DNA from: Ziziphus jujuba
Lineage: Eukaryota > Streptophyta > Magnoliopsida > Rosales > Rhamnaceae
DNA: 64,000 bases
Direction: 5' to 3'
Assembly (NCBI RefSeq): GCF_031755915.1
Contig: NC_083379.1
Coordinates: forward strand, 12,323,501 to 12,387,500
In this document: piece by piece, positions 47,676-60,373 of the stretch
Numbering within the stretch: position 1 is the first letter of the stretch
How the letters are laid out: every line of letters starts with the position of its first letter
Notes under the pieces: model-generated
What the model was told of the DNA's origin: nothing
The model's input: only the letters and a program-made list of their open reading frames with translations
Database searches by the model: none
Position numbers and translations under genes: made by a program

Positions 47676-49454
47676 CTACTGGGAACTCAATGGTCCACTA
47701 ATATCGATAGCATAGGTGTCAGAGGGTTCCTTGGTGTGAAAGTTTTCAATTTTTTGTGAAACCATATGAACACCTTGTCCCAATTGCTGCATTGCCATAG
47801 CTCTCTGTCCTTCTAGTTCCATTGCTACTACCTTCATGCTAGGTCTTTCCTCACTTTTTATTCCTAAACAGCTTTTTGCAAGATTGGCAATGTTCTTGAA
47901 TGCCTCTGTATTTCCCTCAGTGATTATGTCATTGTCAAGAATCTCTAATAACCTATCCTCTTTCATTGAAGAAACAAAGAATGATGCCAGGTTTCTTTCA
48001 TTCTCGGGTCTAACAAACGACATCACCTTCCTGCCGGTTAGCAGCTCCGCCAGAACAACTCCAAAGCTATAGACATCACTTTTTTCTGTTAGACGGCTTG
48101 AATGCATGTACTCCGGATCTAAGTACCCCAATGTTCCTTGTACAACGGTTGTAAGGAGATTTTGATCCAGAGGAATCAACCTTGACGCTCCAAAGTCTGA
48201 AACTTTAGCTGTGTACTTTTTGTCGAGGAGTATATTTCCAGTTTTGACATCTCTGTGTATAATAGGCGTAGAAGTTGCAGAGTGGAGATATGCTAATGCG
48301 CTTGCAGCTTCGGTTGCTATCTTCAATCTTAACTCCCATGAAAGTGGTGATCTTCCTTGGCCTTTGTTGTGGATATGCTCGAAAAGAGTCCCATTTTCTA
48401 TGTACTCATAAACTAGTAAAGGAACTTCTGTCTCCAAACAACAACCTAAGAGCTTAACCACATTTCTATGGTTTATTTGCAAAAGCAAAATTACCTCATT
48501 GATGAATTGTTCGTTACATTTTTCAGCACCGAATTTGGACTTCTTAATGGCAACCACCTTGTTATCAGGTAATATCCCTTTATACACTATTCCATAACCT
48601 CCTTCACCCAGAACTCTACTTTCATGGAAATTGTCTGTGGCTTTTTTTAATTCTTCTGCACTAAAGATTTTTGTCGTCTCTTGAGATTGGCTACCACTTG
48701 ACAAATGTTGCTGTAACAATAATCCGCCATTTTGTTCGAAGAACTTCTCTTTCAGTTTGAGCATCTTTCTTTTCTTCATTCCCCAATATGCTAGTAAAAT
48801 AGCAATCAACAGTAATATGCTTACACCTGCATGCATTTAAATTCTGTGGTTTTTTAAGATGTAGGAGAAGTTATGCCTTTGTTTGGCTAGGATAAATTAA
48901 CTAGACCAGTTGAGAATAAAATATATACATCTCCTGATACTAAACTAGATTTTGGATTTCCATAGGGAAAAAAAATGAAAATTTCTAATGGCACATACAG
49001 AGTTTTACAAAAGAAGTTAACTATAAATAATGCATTCTCAAGTAAAAAAATTAAAAAAAAAAAACAGTAAATAATAAGTTTCAAACAAATAATATAAATG
49101 ATAATTATTTTTGATGATATTTATAATCTAGATAATGTATACAAAATCCTTCTATGATCAATTTTTTATGATATGGACATTGGAAAATATTTGGTTTTTG
49201 AAGAAATTACCGTTAATACTATTATACAAATACGACCATTTCTTCTAAAACTGTCATCATTCAGATGTCTGCATGTTAAAAAAGGTATGAAAATTTGTAT
49301 CATAAAATTTTCATATATATAGTTTGTTTACATTGCAGATGTCTGCATTTTATTAAAATGCTGAAATGATTTTATATGATAGTTTTTCAAAAAACCATTA
49401 TCAAGTAACATCTGCATTTTAATAAAATGAGGACTTCTACACTGAAAACTTTTT

Positions 49455-49485
<31 letters not shown>

Positions 49486-52400
49486 TAGGTATGTATTTGA
49501 ATTCAAAAATTCAATTCCAAGTCTTGTACCTCTTGTTCCATTTTTCCTATTTCATTACTGTTGGTCTAATTAATGATATAATACCACAACATTTGGAAAA
49601 ATTGTTATCCCTTATTTTCCGAACTCGTGATATAATAACACCCAAAAAAAGTGCTACTTCTTTTCGTGCTTAGTTTATTATTAGTTTGTCTGCTGTTACA
49701 ATTTTTAGATGACGTGGCATTATGTCACCAATTGGACAAAATGAACACAAAATTAAGACCAAATAAAAAATATAAATGCGAAAATCATTTGTAATAATAA
49801 AACATGATGAGCCCTAGTTATCTATTACTAGATTCATCAATCCTATTCCAATGTTATAGTACCTAATAACGATGTCAGGATTCAATAGGATGCATGTAAT
49901 GAAAACACTACCGATATACGTACCCACTGCAGTACAAACGGCGTGAACTAATTTAACAGGCTGATTGTTAGTGACTGACTTGCTGCAATCCGTTTTGTTT
50001 GTGTGGTAATATCCTTTTGGACAATTGCAAGTCCATTTCCCTGGTAAATTCTGGCATATACTATTTTCACCGCAGCTGCTTTCAATTTTGCATTCATCAA
50101 TATCTGAAAAGAATATGTTAATATCGAACAATTGGGAAATCCAAACCAATTTTTCAGAAAATCCAGCAATGTTAATAAAAATTACCAACATTAACTTAAT
50201 AAATGCACACAATGAAAAAGGGTATTAACCACAACACAAATTGTAGTTAAAAGTCTACAATTTGAGGGTATTAACCACAACACAAATTGTAGTTAAAAGT
50301 CTACAATTTGTAATTAAATGTTGTCAGCTGCAATAAACTTTGTTGCTATGTTGTGGCTCCGTGGCTGAAAAGCTTTAACAATAGAATGTTGTGGCTCCAT
50401 GGCTGAAACGCTTTAACAATACAATGGTGTAGCTAAAAGAACTTTTACTCACAATTAATTTTGTAGCTAAACGTAATATTATGGCTAAAAACTATTTGTT
50501 GGTGAATACCATAACAACACATGGTGGCTAGTTCACGGCTAATGTTCTTTTTTTTTTTTTTTTTTTTTTTAATGACACTACATAAAATGAGAATCAGTAA
50601 AATTACTGTGCGTTTAAAAACAAAAAGTTACTGTGTGTTGAGCCTAGCTACTGTATATTGCTTTTACAAATATATATGAGTTACACGTGGTACAATGAAG
50701 CCTCATCCAGGCTCGAAAATCACTTGGGCTTATTCTTTAGACTAAATGTTGTCAGATCTTCAATAACCATTTTATGGGCTCTGGATTATGATTGTTAGGT
50801 CTTGAATTCAAAATCTTATAGATATATAGTTTTGATATAAAGTTGAATTATTATCTTTTTAAAAATTTAAATAATGAAATGTTAATCATGATTACATCTC
50901 TATCTTAACAATGGATTTGAACTATTAAATATTTGAGACTACAAATGTGAACAAATATTAAACTCCATGATTAATCAGATTTAATATAATGAATGATACT
51001 ATACTAAAAATTAACTTTTGTTATAACTAAATGCATTGACCTTTTTCTATGACAAAATAGACATACATCTATAGTTTACCTATAACGTAGTCAAACTTTT
51101 ATGCAATTAAAAAAATAATAACAAAAAAATAACATATAACCAATTCTCTAATAAATTAAAACCTACACAAACAAGTTAATATTAATTTGTTGAGTCGTAC
51201 TATGGATACTAACTTAAGACTTATATAAAGAGTCACATATTAATATTTTATTAGTTAATATATTATTATAAGTTAATTATGGATAAATAAACCTTTTTAT
51301 AGATAAGTGTAAGATCAATTAAGATTGACATATGACTTTTGTTACATATATTGTTACATTTATTTAGTATTTTTAGCGCTATTCAATTTTGTTTTTAAAT
51401 TTATATTTGGTAATATGTGTTTGAAAAATAATCATAATAGCTGTTGCTTTATGGAAACACTCCTCCTTACCAGCTTTAATTTGTCTATTAAAAAATTGTA
51501 ACCATTTTAAACACCTTTTAATTAAAAAGAAAGTTTTTTTTGCAATGCAAAAATATTTCTATATAATTCCACAAACATTCAAATTACTAATATGTCCATA
51601 TTTAATTTTTCCATTATAGTTTTTAAATTTCAAAATTGAATTATATTTAAGTTGGTAAGAACAGCAATGTCGGCTCTACAGAGACGCAACAGATAAAGCA
51701 GGAGTCTCGGCTCAATTCTGCCATTTTTGGAGTCGGAGAAGGTGGCCTAGTTTTGCCATTTTTTGAGGTCGGAGAAGGTGGCTGAGTGTGTGGGTGGTCT
51801 GTGAAAGAGTAGGGTTTGAGGTTTTTGGGATGTTTGTGGGGGGTAATGTTGAAGAAGAGCAAATGAGTTAGTGAAGATAGCGAGGAAGAGTGGAGAACTT
51901 TGGGATGCCATCGCCAATTGTGAAGCTTAGTTTAAAGGAAAGGAAAAGAAAATAGTAGAACTTGTAGATGTGCAACCGCATGCATGCCCTTTGAGATTGG
52001 AAAATACTTCTCTAATTCTATTAGATCAAAGGAAAAATAAAAATTGTTAACTAATTAGAACGAGATCTGGCAACATGTTGGAGGTTTGGTGATCGGTCCT
52101 GGAGGTTGGAGCTTTAGTGGGAAAAAAAAAAAATTAAAAATAGATTTGAAACTTTACTTTTCTAAAACTTAAAAAGTAAGAAAATTGAATAGGGATATCA
52201 TTGTAATTTAAAATTGATAAGACTAGATAAAGTTAATTTAGAATGCAATTAGCATTTTTCTTAATGAAAAAATGTGAGACCCCAACAACCTAATGGACAA
52301 ATTTGGACAGAAATTTGGTTTCTTAATAATTTCATATTTTTCTTTCTTTTTTAAAAAATAAAAAATAAAAAATTGCGGGAATTTTTTGTAGTGTTCATGT

Positions 52401-53347
52401 TCTGTGTATATTAATTAATCCATGCTTGTAAATAATAATTAAACAGTGGAAATTAATGAAGAACCATCACCTTGGCAACCATCTGGGTGGTATGGGTTCC
52501 CTTCATAACCAGGCAAACACTGGCAGAGGTAACCAAGAGAATTCTTGGCGCACTTGGTGTTCCCTTTGCATGCGAAGTTGTCTTTCTTCTTCGCTTCATC
52601 ACAGCTCTCATTCCGAATCCCCCAATTTAAAACAACCGGAACCTTTTCTGTGGCATACAATTCTTTAAAACTGTTTTTGGAGAACTTGAACTTTCCTTGT
52701 TCAACCACGAAAGCATAGCCGCATGGGTTAGAAGCATTCACAAAAGTGCGGTCTTTTATGTATCTGTCTACGTAGACCGTTATATTCCTAATTCCACTGG
52801 GGATGGGAATCTGGCAACACCCCACGCCTGAGCAAGACTGATTATTGCTTGAAAAACTGTCAAAGTCCATGTCATCGCATGTGGAAACACAACCAGTATT
52901 GTACTGTGTTTTGCCTCTATAACCTTCAATGCCTCCAAAAGTGTTACAGCCCACCACTGTGAACGTGTTTCTGTCAGAAGAAACTGTATAATTTTTCAGC
53001 CAGAGCCAGGGTCTGTTGTTTTCTCGTTCGCCATTCTTCGCATAACAAGCTCGGCCTATAAAGTTTTTGATGCTTAACTCACCGTCCAGGGATATGTTTG
53101 TAATTTGAATGTTACTTGAATTTAGAAAGAGGGAAGATTGAGTGCAATTGAGGTAAAATTTTCTATTTCCAGGGAGGGAACAACGTGGGGTTATGCCAAA
53201 AGGGTATGGAACTTTCACTTCACCACAGTGGTCCGGGCAGCCAGGCAAGGATATTGATTGTGATTCTACTGCTATTGTTGCCTTGGCTGCAAAAGCAATA
53301 CTAAACAATATTGAGATGAGATGAATGAGAAACTGCTTTGAGTTCAT
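47676..53347 (-). CDS. Wall-associated receptor kinase copy C, intact
   Basis: Predicted receptor-like Ser/Thr kinase of the plasma membrane, the same type as copy B. Exons: 53,347-52,471, 50,103-49,924 and 48,826-47,676, all with consensus borders and phase 1, giving 735 aa. The signal peptide (about 1-27) is followed by [19 protein letters not shown], a Cys-rich ectodomain almost the same as B, an EGF-like end PYHPDGCQ, the [21 protein letters not shown] domain and the membrane helix ([15 protein letters not shown]). The kinase keeps [25 protein letters not shown] and DPEY. Differences from A and B inside the kinase include [10 protein letters not shown] for [10 protein letters not shown] and FVRPENE for FDRPENE, outside the core catalytic residues. 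Exon 1 differs from B mainly near the last EGF-like part. Likely working; ligand unknown. Confidence 0.95.
50220..50310. repeat. 46-bp perfect tandem duplication in intron 1 of copy C
   Basis: Two adjacent units start with GGGTATTAACC at 50,220 and 50,266. Copies A and B have a single unit, so the duplication is specific to C. Confidence 0.85.
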
Positions 53348-53417
53348 GGCTGCTATACTAAACTGGAATTGGAAACCTTTCTTGTATTGTTAATTACAAG
53401 GGCTATGGCTACCAAGT

Positions 53418-53427
53418 CCTTTTATGG
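53418..53427 (-). promoter_or_regulatory. TATA-like box of WAK copy C
   Basis: CCATAAAAGG on the minus strand lies about 71-80 bp before the ATG at 53,347, the same as in copy B. Confidence 0.5.
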
Positions 53428-56400
53428 AGCAAATGGGGGTGGTTGGGAAGAGTGGAAGTCAATCCCTGTTTTCCAGGTCGTCTTGTAAATAAAATGAAGT
53501 TAGGCAGGAAAGTAGTGTGCTATTATGTCAGTGGTAGACCAATCCAACAATAACATGTCATTTCAGCATATATGACATATATGATTTTTATTTTATGGAT
53601 AAGCTTAGACTATCTTTTTGGTCCATATATTTTTGTTCCAAACTCTAATGACTTGTTCTCGAGTCATCACACCTGAGTCACATGCCTTAAATTACTTTCC
53701 AAGAAAAAAAAAAACACTATTTTATAACAAAACTCATATATTACCGGTTTTGTAAATATATCATTATACTATATTAAAAATTATAGAATGCTTCCTCATA
53801 TTTTTTCTTTGCTGCAATATCGCATTTTTTGTTCACTTAATTTTAAATATGTTTTCGCTTATAAATTAGTGCAATCAATTATAAGTTGCAATATATTTTT
53901 GTTCTGGTTCTAATTGGCTTATCCACAAGTAAAAACTTGTCTATTCAAGAATAGATATCCTTACACAAGTCAGTAGGTAGCTGAATGCTTGCCCTATCAT
54001 AACACGTACGGCACTGCAGCTTGAGCAACAGACTTAAAAATTTCTTTTCCTGCGTGGCATAGAGAATTCAACGTATTCTGCCACTCCCTCTACCTTAGAC
54101 TTGACTTGATCCAAGATCCAATCCAGAATTTTTTTTGTTTCCCGATGCTTGACAGCAGCGACTCATACGTTCCATCAAATTTCCACACTCTTCTTGGTTA
54201 GCTTCAAGGAAATAGAAAATACTATATCATCCGCAAAGAAAGAACATTTGCGATATCAAAGAGCAAGTTCGAGCTAAATTTATGCCATTCAACTGACATC
54301 CTTCATCTTCAGGTTCACCATATTCAATTTTGTTTTGCCATTCATGTTTAGTTAATTATTTATTTTAAATCAAACTGAAATTGAACGGATTCTCAATTGA
54401 CTAAATAAATAAACAAATTTATATAAGCATTTGAAAATTGCATGAAACTAGAAATATTAAAATATAAGGAAAAATTACACAAAACCCCTTCCACCATTTG
54501 ATAGTTACATAAAACACCCTGAAAGTATGAAAATAACAATTAACCCTTTATATTATAGGAAAACGTTGCAAATTAAACCCTACTGTCAATTTTGTCATTC
54601 AAAAAGTGATTACAATAGTATTTTAGGACAAAATGCCATCATTATGTTTGTAACATTGACTGTCCTGCTACTTAAATATATTCCATTAAATTGATAATAA
54701 TGTGTTTACGAAAACAGCCCAAATAAAAGCTATCCATTCCTCACGACCCGAGTTTAAATCCCTTGACTTGTTTCATCTCCTTCAGCTAGCAGAGTAATCA
54801 TTTAGAATAAAAAATAAAACTCACTCTTTCAACTGCGGACTCTTTTTTATTTCTTTTTTAATTATCTTTTCCTTTTCCTTTTATTTTTTTTAATTAAAAG
54901 CAAGACTTAGATTTTTCTACCCAAAAAAAGAAAAAAAAGAAAAAAGAAAAAGGAAGACGACTTAGACTTAAGACTTGGCATATCTTTGGCCCAAAAAAAG
55001 AGAGACATTTTTTTTTTTCTTCTCTTGCTTTTACTATGAAGGAAGAAAATGAAGAAGAAAATCTAACAGACATGGTACTAGTTTAAGAAAGGACAAAAGG
55101 GGGCAAAAAAAAAAAAAAAAAAAAAGAAAGGAAATGACAGCACACTGAGAATGAATAATATTATCTTATATATGAACATATTTTAAAGTAAATTGAAAGA
55201 TGCATGATTAGTAATTATAAGATAACAAAAAGAGTAAGTTAAAGATGATATACAAATTATTGCGTTACACATATCACTGCTGACAAGCAGATCTAGCCAC
55301 TATGGTAAACAAATAGAGTATGAAAAAATATATATATTTCTCAAAAAATGTATTCTTATGATTGGGTTTTTTTGTGGTGAATTTCCTAGTAACCAAACAA
55401 TTATTGTCCTCCATTTTATTCATGGGTGGAGTTAAAATCCGGACTGTCTATAGGCTTACAAGATGATCATCAGAAGAGCTCTAACAAATTAAGGTGAATG
55501 CTGCATCCCAATTTCAAATGTTCCGATTATTGAATAAAATTTGCATGTGAGTTGCGATATAGAATAACCAATCAAGGAAACTAATTAAATATTGGATGTC
55601 TAAATCAAATTTCTGAAAGAAATATTTCCTACAAACCTCATTATGTCCTATTTAATAATTATTTTGCTTTGACAACTGGACGTCGCTAGCCTACTAGTCT
55701 TGGCCTAACATAACTTTTGTCACTCTCACTCAACGTCACATTCTATCTGTAAGAATTTGCCCCCCTCATTTCACTCACACACGCCAATAATGCAGTTTAG
55801 CCCCCTTTTTTATATTTTTTTGGTTATGATACTTTTTTTTCCCCCTCATTTTTCTAATTTTTACTTTGTCTCGTACCTATTCTTTGTCGAAAAACATCTC
55901 TTACTTGTTTAAAGTCGTAATTGCTTATTATAATTATAACATTTATTCATTAATCACAATATTTAAAAGTAATAATTATTTGCAATTACAATGATTTAAT
56001 AATTATTAGTTAGTAAGTAGTAACTCAAGAATCATATAAATTTGTAATGTATTTATTATGAATGTGAAATCATTCCAAAATATTTAAACCATATTCTTCT
56101 GCAAAAAATAAAAATGAAAAATAAAAAAGCAATTCTATTTAGTTTAGTACATAATATAATTAATGGAACTATATACAATATATGTAGAAAAATTTGCCAT
56201 ATACTTATATCTATTGACAAATCATTTGGTCCTTGATTGGGTACATTAAAAATGAATAAGTATTGAAAAATTTTGAGTAGTTATCCCCATGATTTTTACA
56301 TTGTTCCATCTAATTCATTTAAGAGACATTCCATCTAAATCGTTCAATGCACAACATAATTTGTCAAATATTTTAAGGTATAAAACCGGCTCTTATATAT

Positions 56401-59318
56401 ATATGTACTTTGAGGAAAAATAAATCATGAATATATAATGTTGCCCATTAGAAAAATTTTCTAAGTCCACCACTGTAGAAGATAACCATGTACAGCTATT
56501 AGATCACATAGATTATATAGATTTAAAAACTATGAATAATTGTTACCCACCATATAATGTCTAACTTTACCCATAATAAGAATCTATTAAGAAATATGTA
56601 AAATAACTTAGCGTTCTCATGCTATAATAATAATTAGGTAAGAAGCCTATTTAGTAAACTAAATAAATAAATAAATAAGTTAAGAAATATGGGCCCGGGT
56701 TCATTCATGCATGTTGAAGACATATAATTCTGACAGAGATAGGGTGGGAAAAAATATGAATTGGTCCTGAAACCATCTATTTCTATATGGTTCTTTCGTA
56801 ACTTTTTTGACACATAGTAAAAATTGATTGATATGATTTTAAAATGATAAATATGTTTTAATATTTTGATTTTTATTATAATTGTGTAAAAAAAAAATTT
56901 GGAGAGAGCTTATAAAAACAGGTAATCGAGGGACCAACTGATTTTATTTCACCCCATGCTGATTTTGAAATTTTCCACCTAAGTATATATTTTTTGCACT
57001 AAAAAAATCTATAATTTTATAAATTTACCCACATCTAAGTTTTGGTAAAGAGAAATCTAAAGTTAATAAAGTAATCTCATAAAACACAAAAAAAAAAAAA
57101 AAAAAAACCTTTCATATTCACTTTACAAAAGAATAATTTTAATGATACCAAGTAAATATACCAAACTATCTAAGAAGTGATATTTGCCAATATTTAATTA
57201 GTTTATATTTATCTTTTTAAAAGTTTATTTATCCATAATTAAGTTATAATAATATGTTAATTAATAAAATACTAATACATGTTACTTAGCACACATCATC
57301 TTTGGCATTATTTTTTACAAAATTTCTTTACTTTTCTCCATTCTCATCTCTCTCTCAACACGTGGTCAAGTGTGTAGCTGTGTATTGGCTTGAGGGGGCA
57401 CTGGCCACCCTAAGGTTTTGAAAGTTTTTTATTTAATGTACATCTTCTTAATATTATTTTACTTAATATATTTAAGATAAAAATGTTGCCCCCTAAATAA
57501 GGAAAGGACAAAGGCCAAAGAAAATAAATAACGGGAGTATATTAACTAATAAGTTAATAATTTTTTTATTAAGATAATTTAGTGTTTTTGATGAAAATTT
57601 GATTGTAATTGATAAACTAAATGAAAAATATTTGTAATATCATAATTTTTTTTAACTTTTAAATTACATTAAAATTTGAGATTTAAAATTATATTTATTA
57701 ATTATCAATTTTCGACAAAGTTTTTTTTTCTTAAACAAATTTTTAATATGTCATTAAATCTATATTTTATCATTTTAAAATTTTAAATTTTAATCATTAA
57801 TATGATTTAATGACTAAACAAAAAATCTGATATTAAAAATATTCATCATAATGTGAACATGACTGTGTATATATATAAAATTTTTAGAAAATATTATATT
57901 CTTTAATTATCAATTAAAAAATAATATATTATCATTAAATAAAAAGTAATATATTATCATTAAAATATATATTTGGAAACAAAACTAATCCAAATGTTAA
58001 TTTTCTTTTGTGATATTAGCGTATCATTTTCTTGAAATCCTGAATATTTTATCTATTCTCCATATAATATTTTATGTAATCCTAAAATTTATTCTTAAAT
58101 AAAAAATATTAAAATCAAAATAATTAATACAAAATTATATATAATTAACGGATAGTGGTATAAAAAATAATTATATTTATAAATTTAAATATTAAACAGA
58201 TGAATTAAAAAATTATATATAAGAAAATACTGTTGATAATATATATTATCAAAATACTTCCTTAACATGTTGATGATTTGTTGCCGTGACTAATGTGTCT
58301 TATCCTATTAACATTATTATACATTCCACTGTTAAGGCAACTCCGTACACTAATAGTATGTGTGGGTTCCTCCCGTTAGAATTTTGTCATGTCTATCCGC
58401 AGAGTGATAATATTGCTATTGAAAAAGACTTTGGTTCTTTGAAAAAAATAATAAATAAATAAATAACACTTTTTAAAAAAAATAATAATAATTATAATAA
58501 AAGAGACTGTTTTTATGTGTTGTATTCTTTTTTACCGGCCATCATGCTTGTCTAAATGAATTTTTTTTTGTTTTTTTGGACAAGTTAAAAAGTATCCTTT
58601 TAAGCGCCTGTCCATTTGACACCTTTTAAATGCAGTTATTTTTACTTTTATTATTAATACTTTTGATAAATTGGGGGTTGAGGAGAGGAGATTTTAAGAA
58701 CAGATCATGAATTTAGAATCTGAAGTTATCATCAGTAGCATTATCAGCAGGGTTATCCGAATGCCTCTCTTGATGCAGTCAAGTCTTAATAATATGTACT
58801 TCACACTTTCCACCATTCTGCTATTTAGACACAATGTCTTGTGGTGACAAATCCATCTATGCTGTCAGCAAGTACTACCAACGTCCTGATTTACCCTAAT
58901 GCAATCATGTCACACACATTTTAAAAAAGGAACTTTGCACGGGATATAGGAAACTAAAGAAAGGAAATAAGCATCAATTGTAGAATTATCATGTATTGAT
59001 TAAAGAGCATCATTCAAGGACATGTTATTAGGACATACTAGAGTATGATTTGATGAACTAAAAGTCTCCCAACTGGGACAAATTTGAAATCTTCATAGAT
59101 TGAACCTTTCTTAAACTCTGTTAAGGTGAAGTCTTTGAAAAGGGTGGTGTCTTATCTGGCTAAAAGCAGTGGAAATCAGATTTAATTTAGAAAACACTAT
59201 AGTAGTCTAACTAATAAATGCTAACCCATATATCTTATTAAAAGTGGCAAGCACATTGGATATAATATATATGTATAACTTTTCAAGATATGCTCAAGAA
59301 GACTTAGAAAGTATCATA
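53428..59318. other. Upstream region of copy C, no gene
   Basis: Non-coding AT-rich DNA aligned with units A and B; nearly identical to B near the gene. It lacks the stretch matching about 21,680-25,015 of unit A (junction near 58,070). The last 600 bp match the left end of the window. No gene is seen. Confidence 0.55.
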
Positions 59319-59822
59319 TGTTAAAATTTGTGGATCTAAACATACATAATAAATTTTATAAATTATAAATTACTAACCTCCAAACGCAGTCATTGATAAA
59401 TTAAATCTTTAATCCTGCAAAATAGAAAACAATGTAAAGTAGTGCCTATGGACACACTACTCTCAAGCCACTCTCAGATTTCTGAAAACCCTAATATCAA
59501 AATACCGTATGGCATATATTTATTTGCTTGTCCTAAACCTTTTATAGTTTCTGCAAGTCACACTTACCCATTAATTTTAACACATATAAAATACTAATAA
59601 TTTAATAATATAATAATACTATAAAAAATATGGGTAAGTCAATAGGCTTATAAAGAGAGTTGGTCCTCCAGTCCAATGGACCAACTGGAGTCTTATAGAA
59701 AGTGTGTGACCAAAGGCTGTACTACAAAATAATAAAATAAGACAGTCCCATTAATGGCATAAATAGGCTTTGTAAGTGAGTAATTGATTATGCTAAGTCC
59801 ACAATTATTAATTTATTTAACA
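59319..59822 (-). repeat. 3' LTR of the second copia element
   Basis: 504 bp. On the minus strand it runs TGTTAAATAAATT to ATTTTAACA, with a TATAAAAGG box inside. Both borders are set, by loss of unit homology on one side and the purine tract on the other. Confidence 0.85.
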
Positions 59823-59835
59823 TTCTTCCACTTGG
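59823..59835 (-). other. Polypurine tract of the second copia element
   Basis: CCAAGTGGAAGAA on the minus strand directly precedes the 3' LTR. Confidence 0.8.
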
Positions 59836-60373
59836 ACTGCATAATCATCATCATATATATAATCCAAACTCACTTACTACACAATCCCCTGAATCATAAT
59901 ACCATTTCATCTAAACATATAGCATACCGGCATGGCACATTAATATACTAGACTAGGCAGTAGAGATTCTCTCAGTAAATCTCCCAAAACATGATAACAT
60001 TTTAACTGAGCACTTTGCGTGCTATAAACTTAGTTTAGGTAGTAAAGATTTACCTAACCACGTGTAATCCTCAACACACAAATACCATTTAATCCGAGCA
60101 CATTGTGTATTGACAGGATACATCAATATACCCAAACTAGGTAGTAGAGACTCACCATGGCACCTGTGGATCAACATACACATATACATAGACTAATAGT
60201 CTCAACAGGCCTATAAATATAGGAGTAATAATATGTGTAATAAATCATCTCATCTCATAAATAAATAATAATCCACATACATCAATGTATCAAAATACTC
60301 AAATAAATAAATAATACTTAATATGGACATTATTGCAGAAATTATAACAAACTCTCACTGACCCATAGCAGTC
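59836..60373 (-). other. Non-coding 3' tail of the second copia element
   Basis: Between the pol stop and the purine tract. Three loosely similar blocks carry a TAGGYAGTARAGA motif at roughly 80-100 bp spacing. No ORF. Confidence 0.55.
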
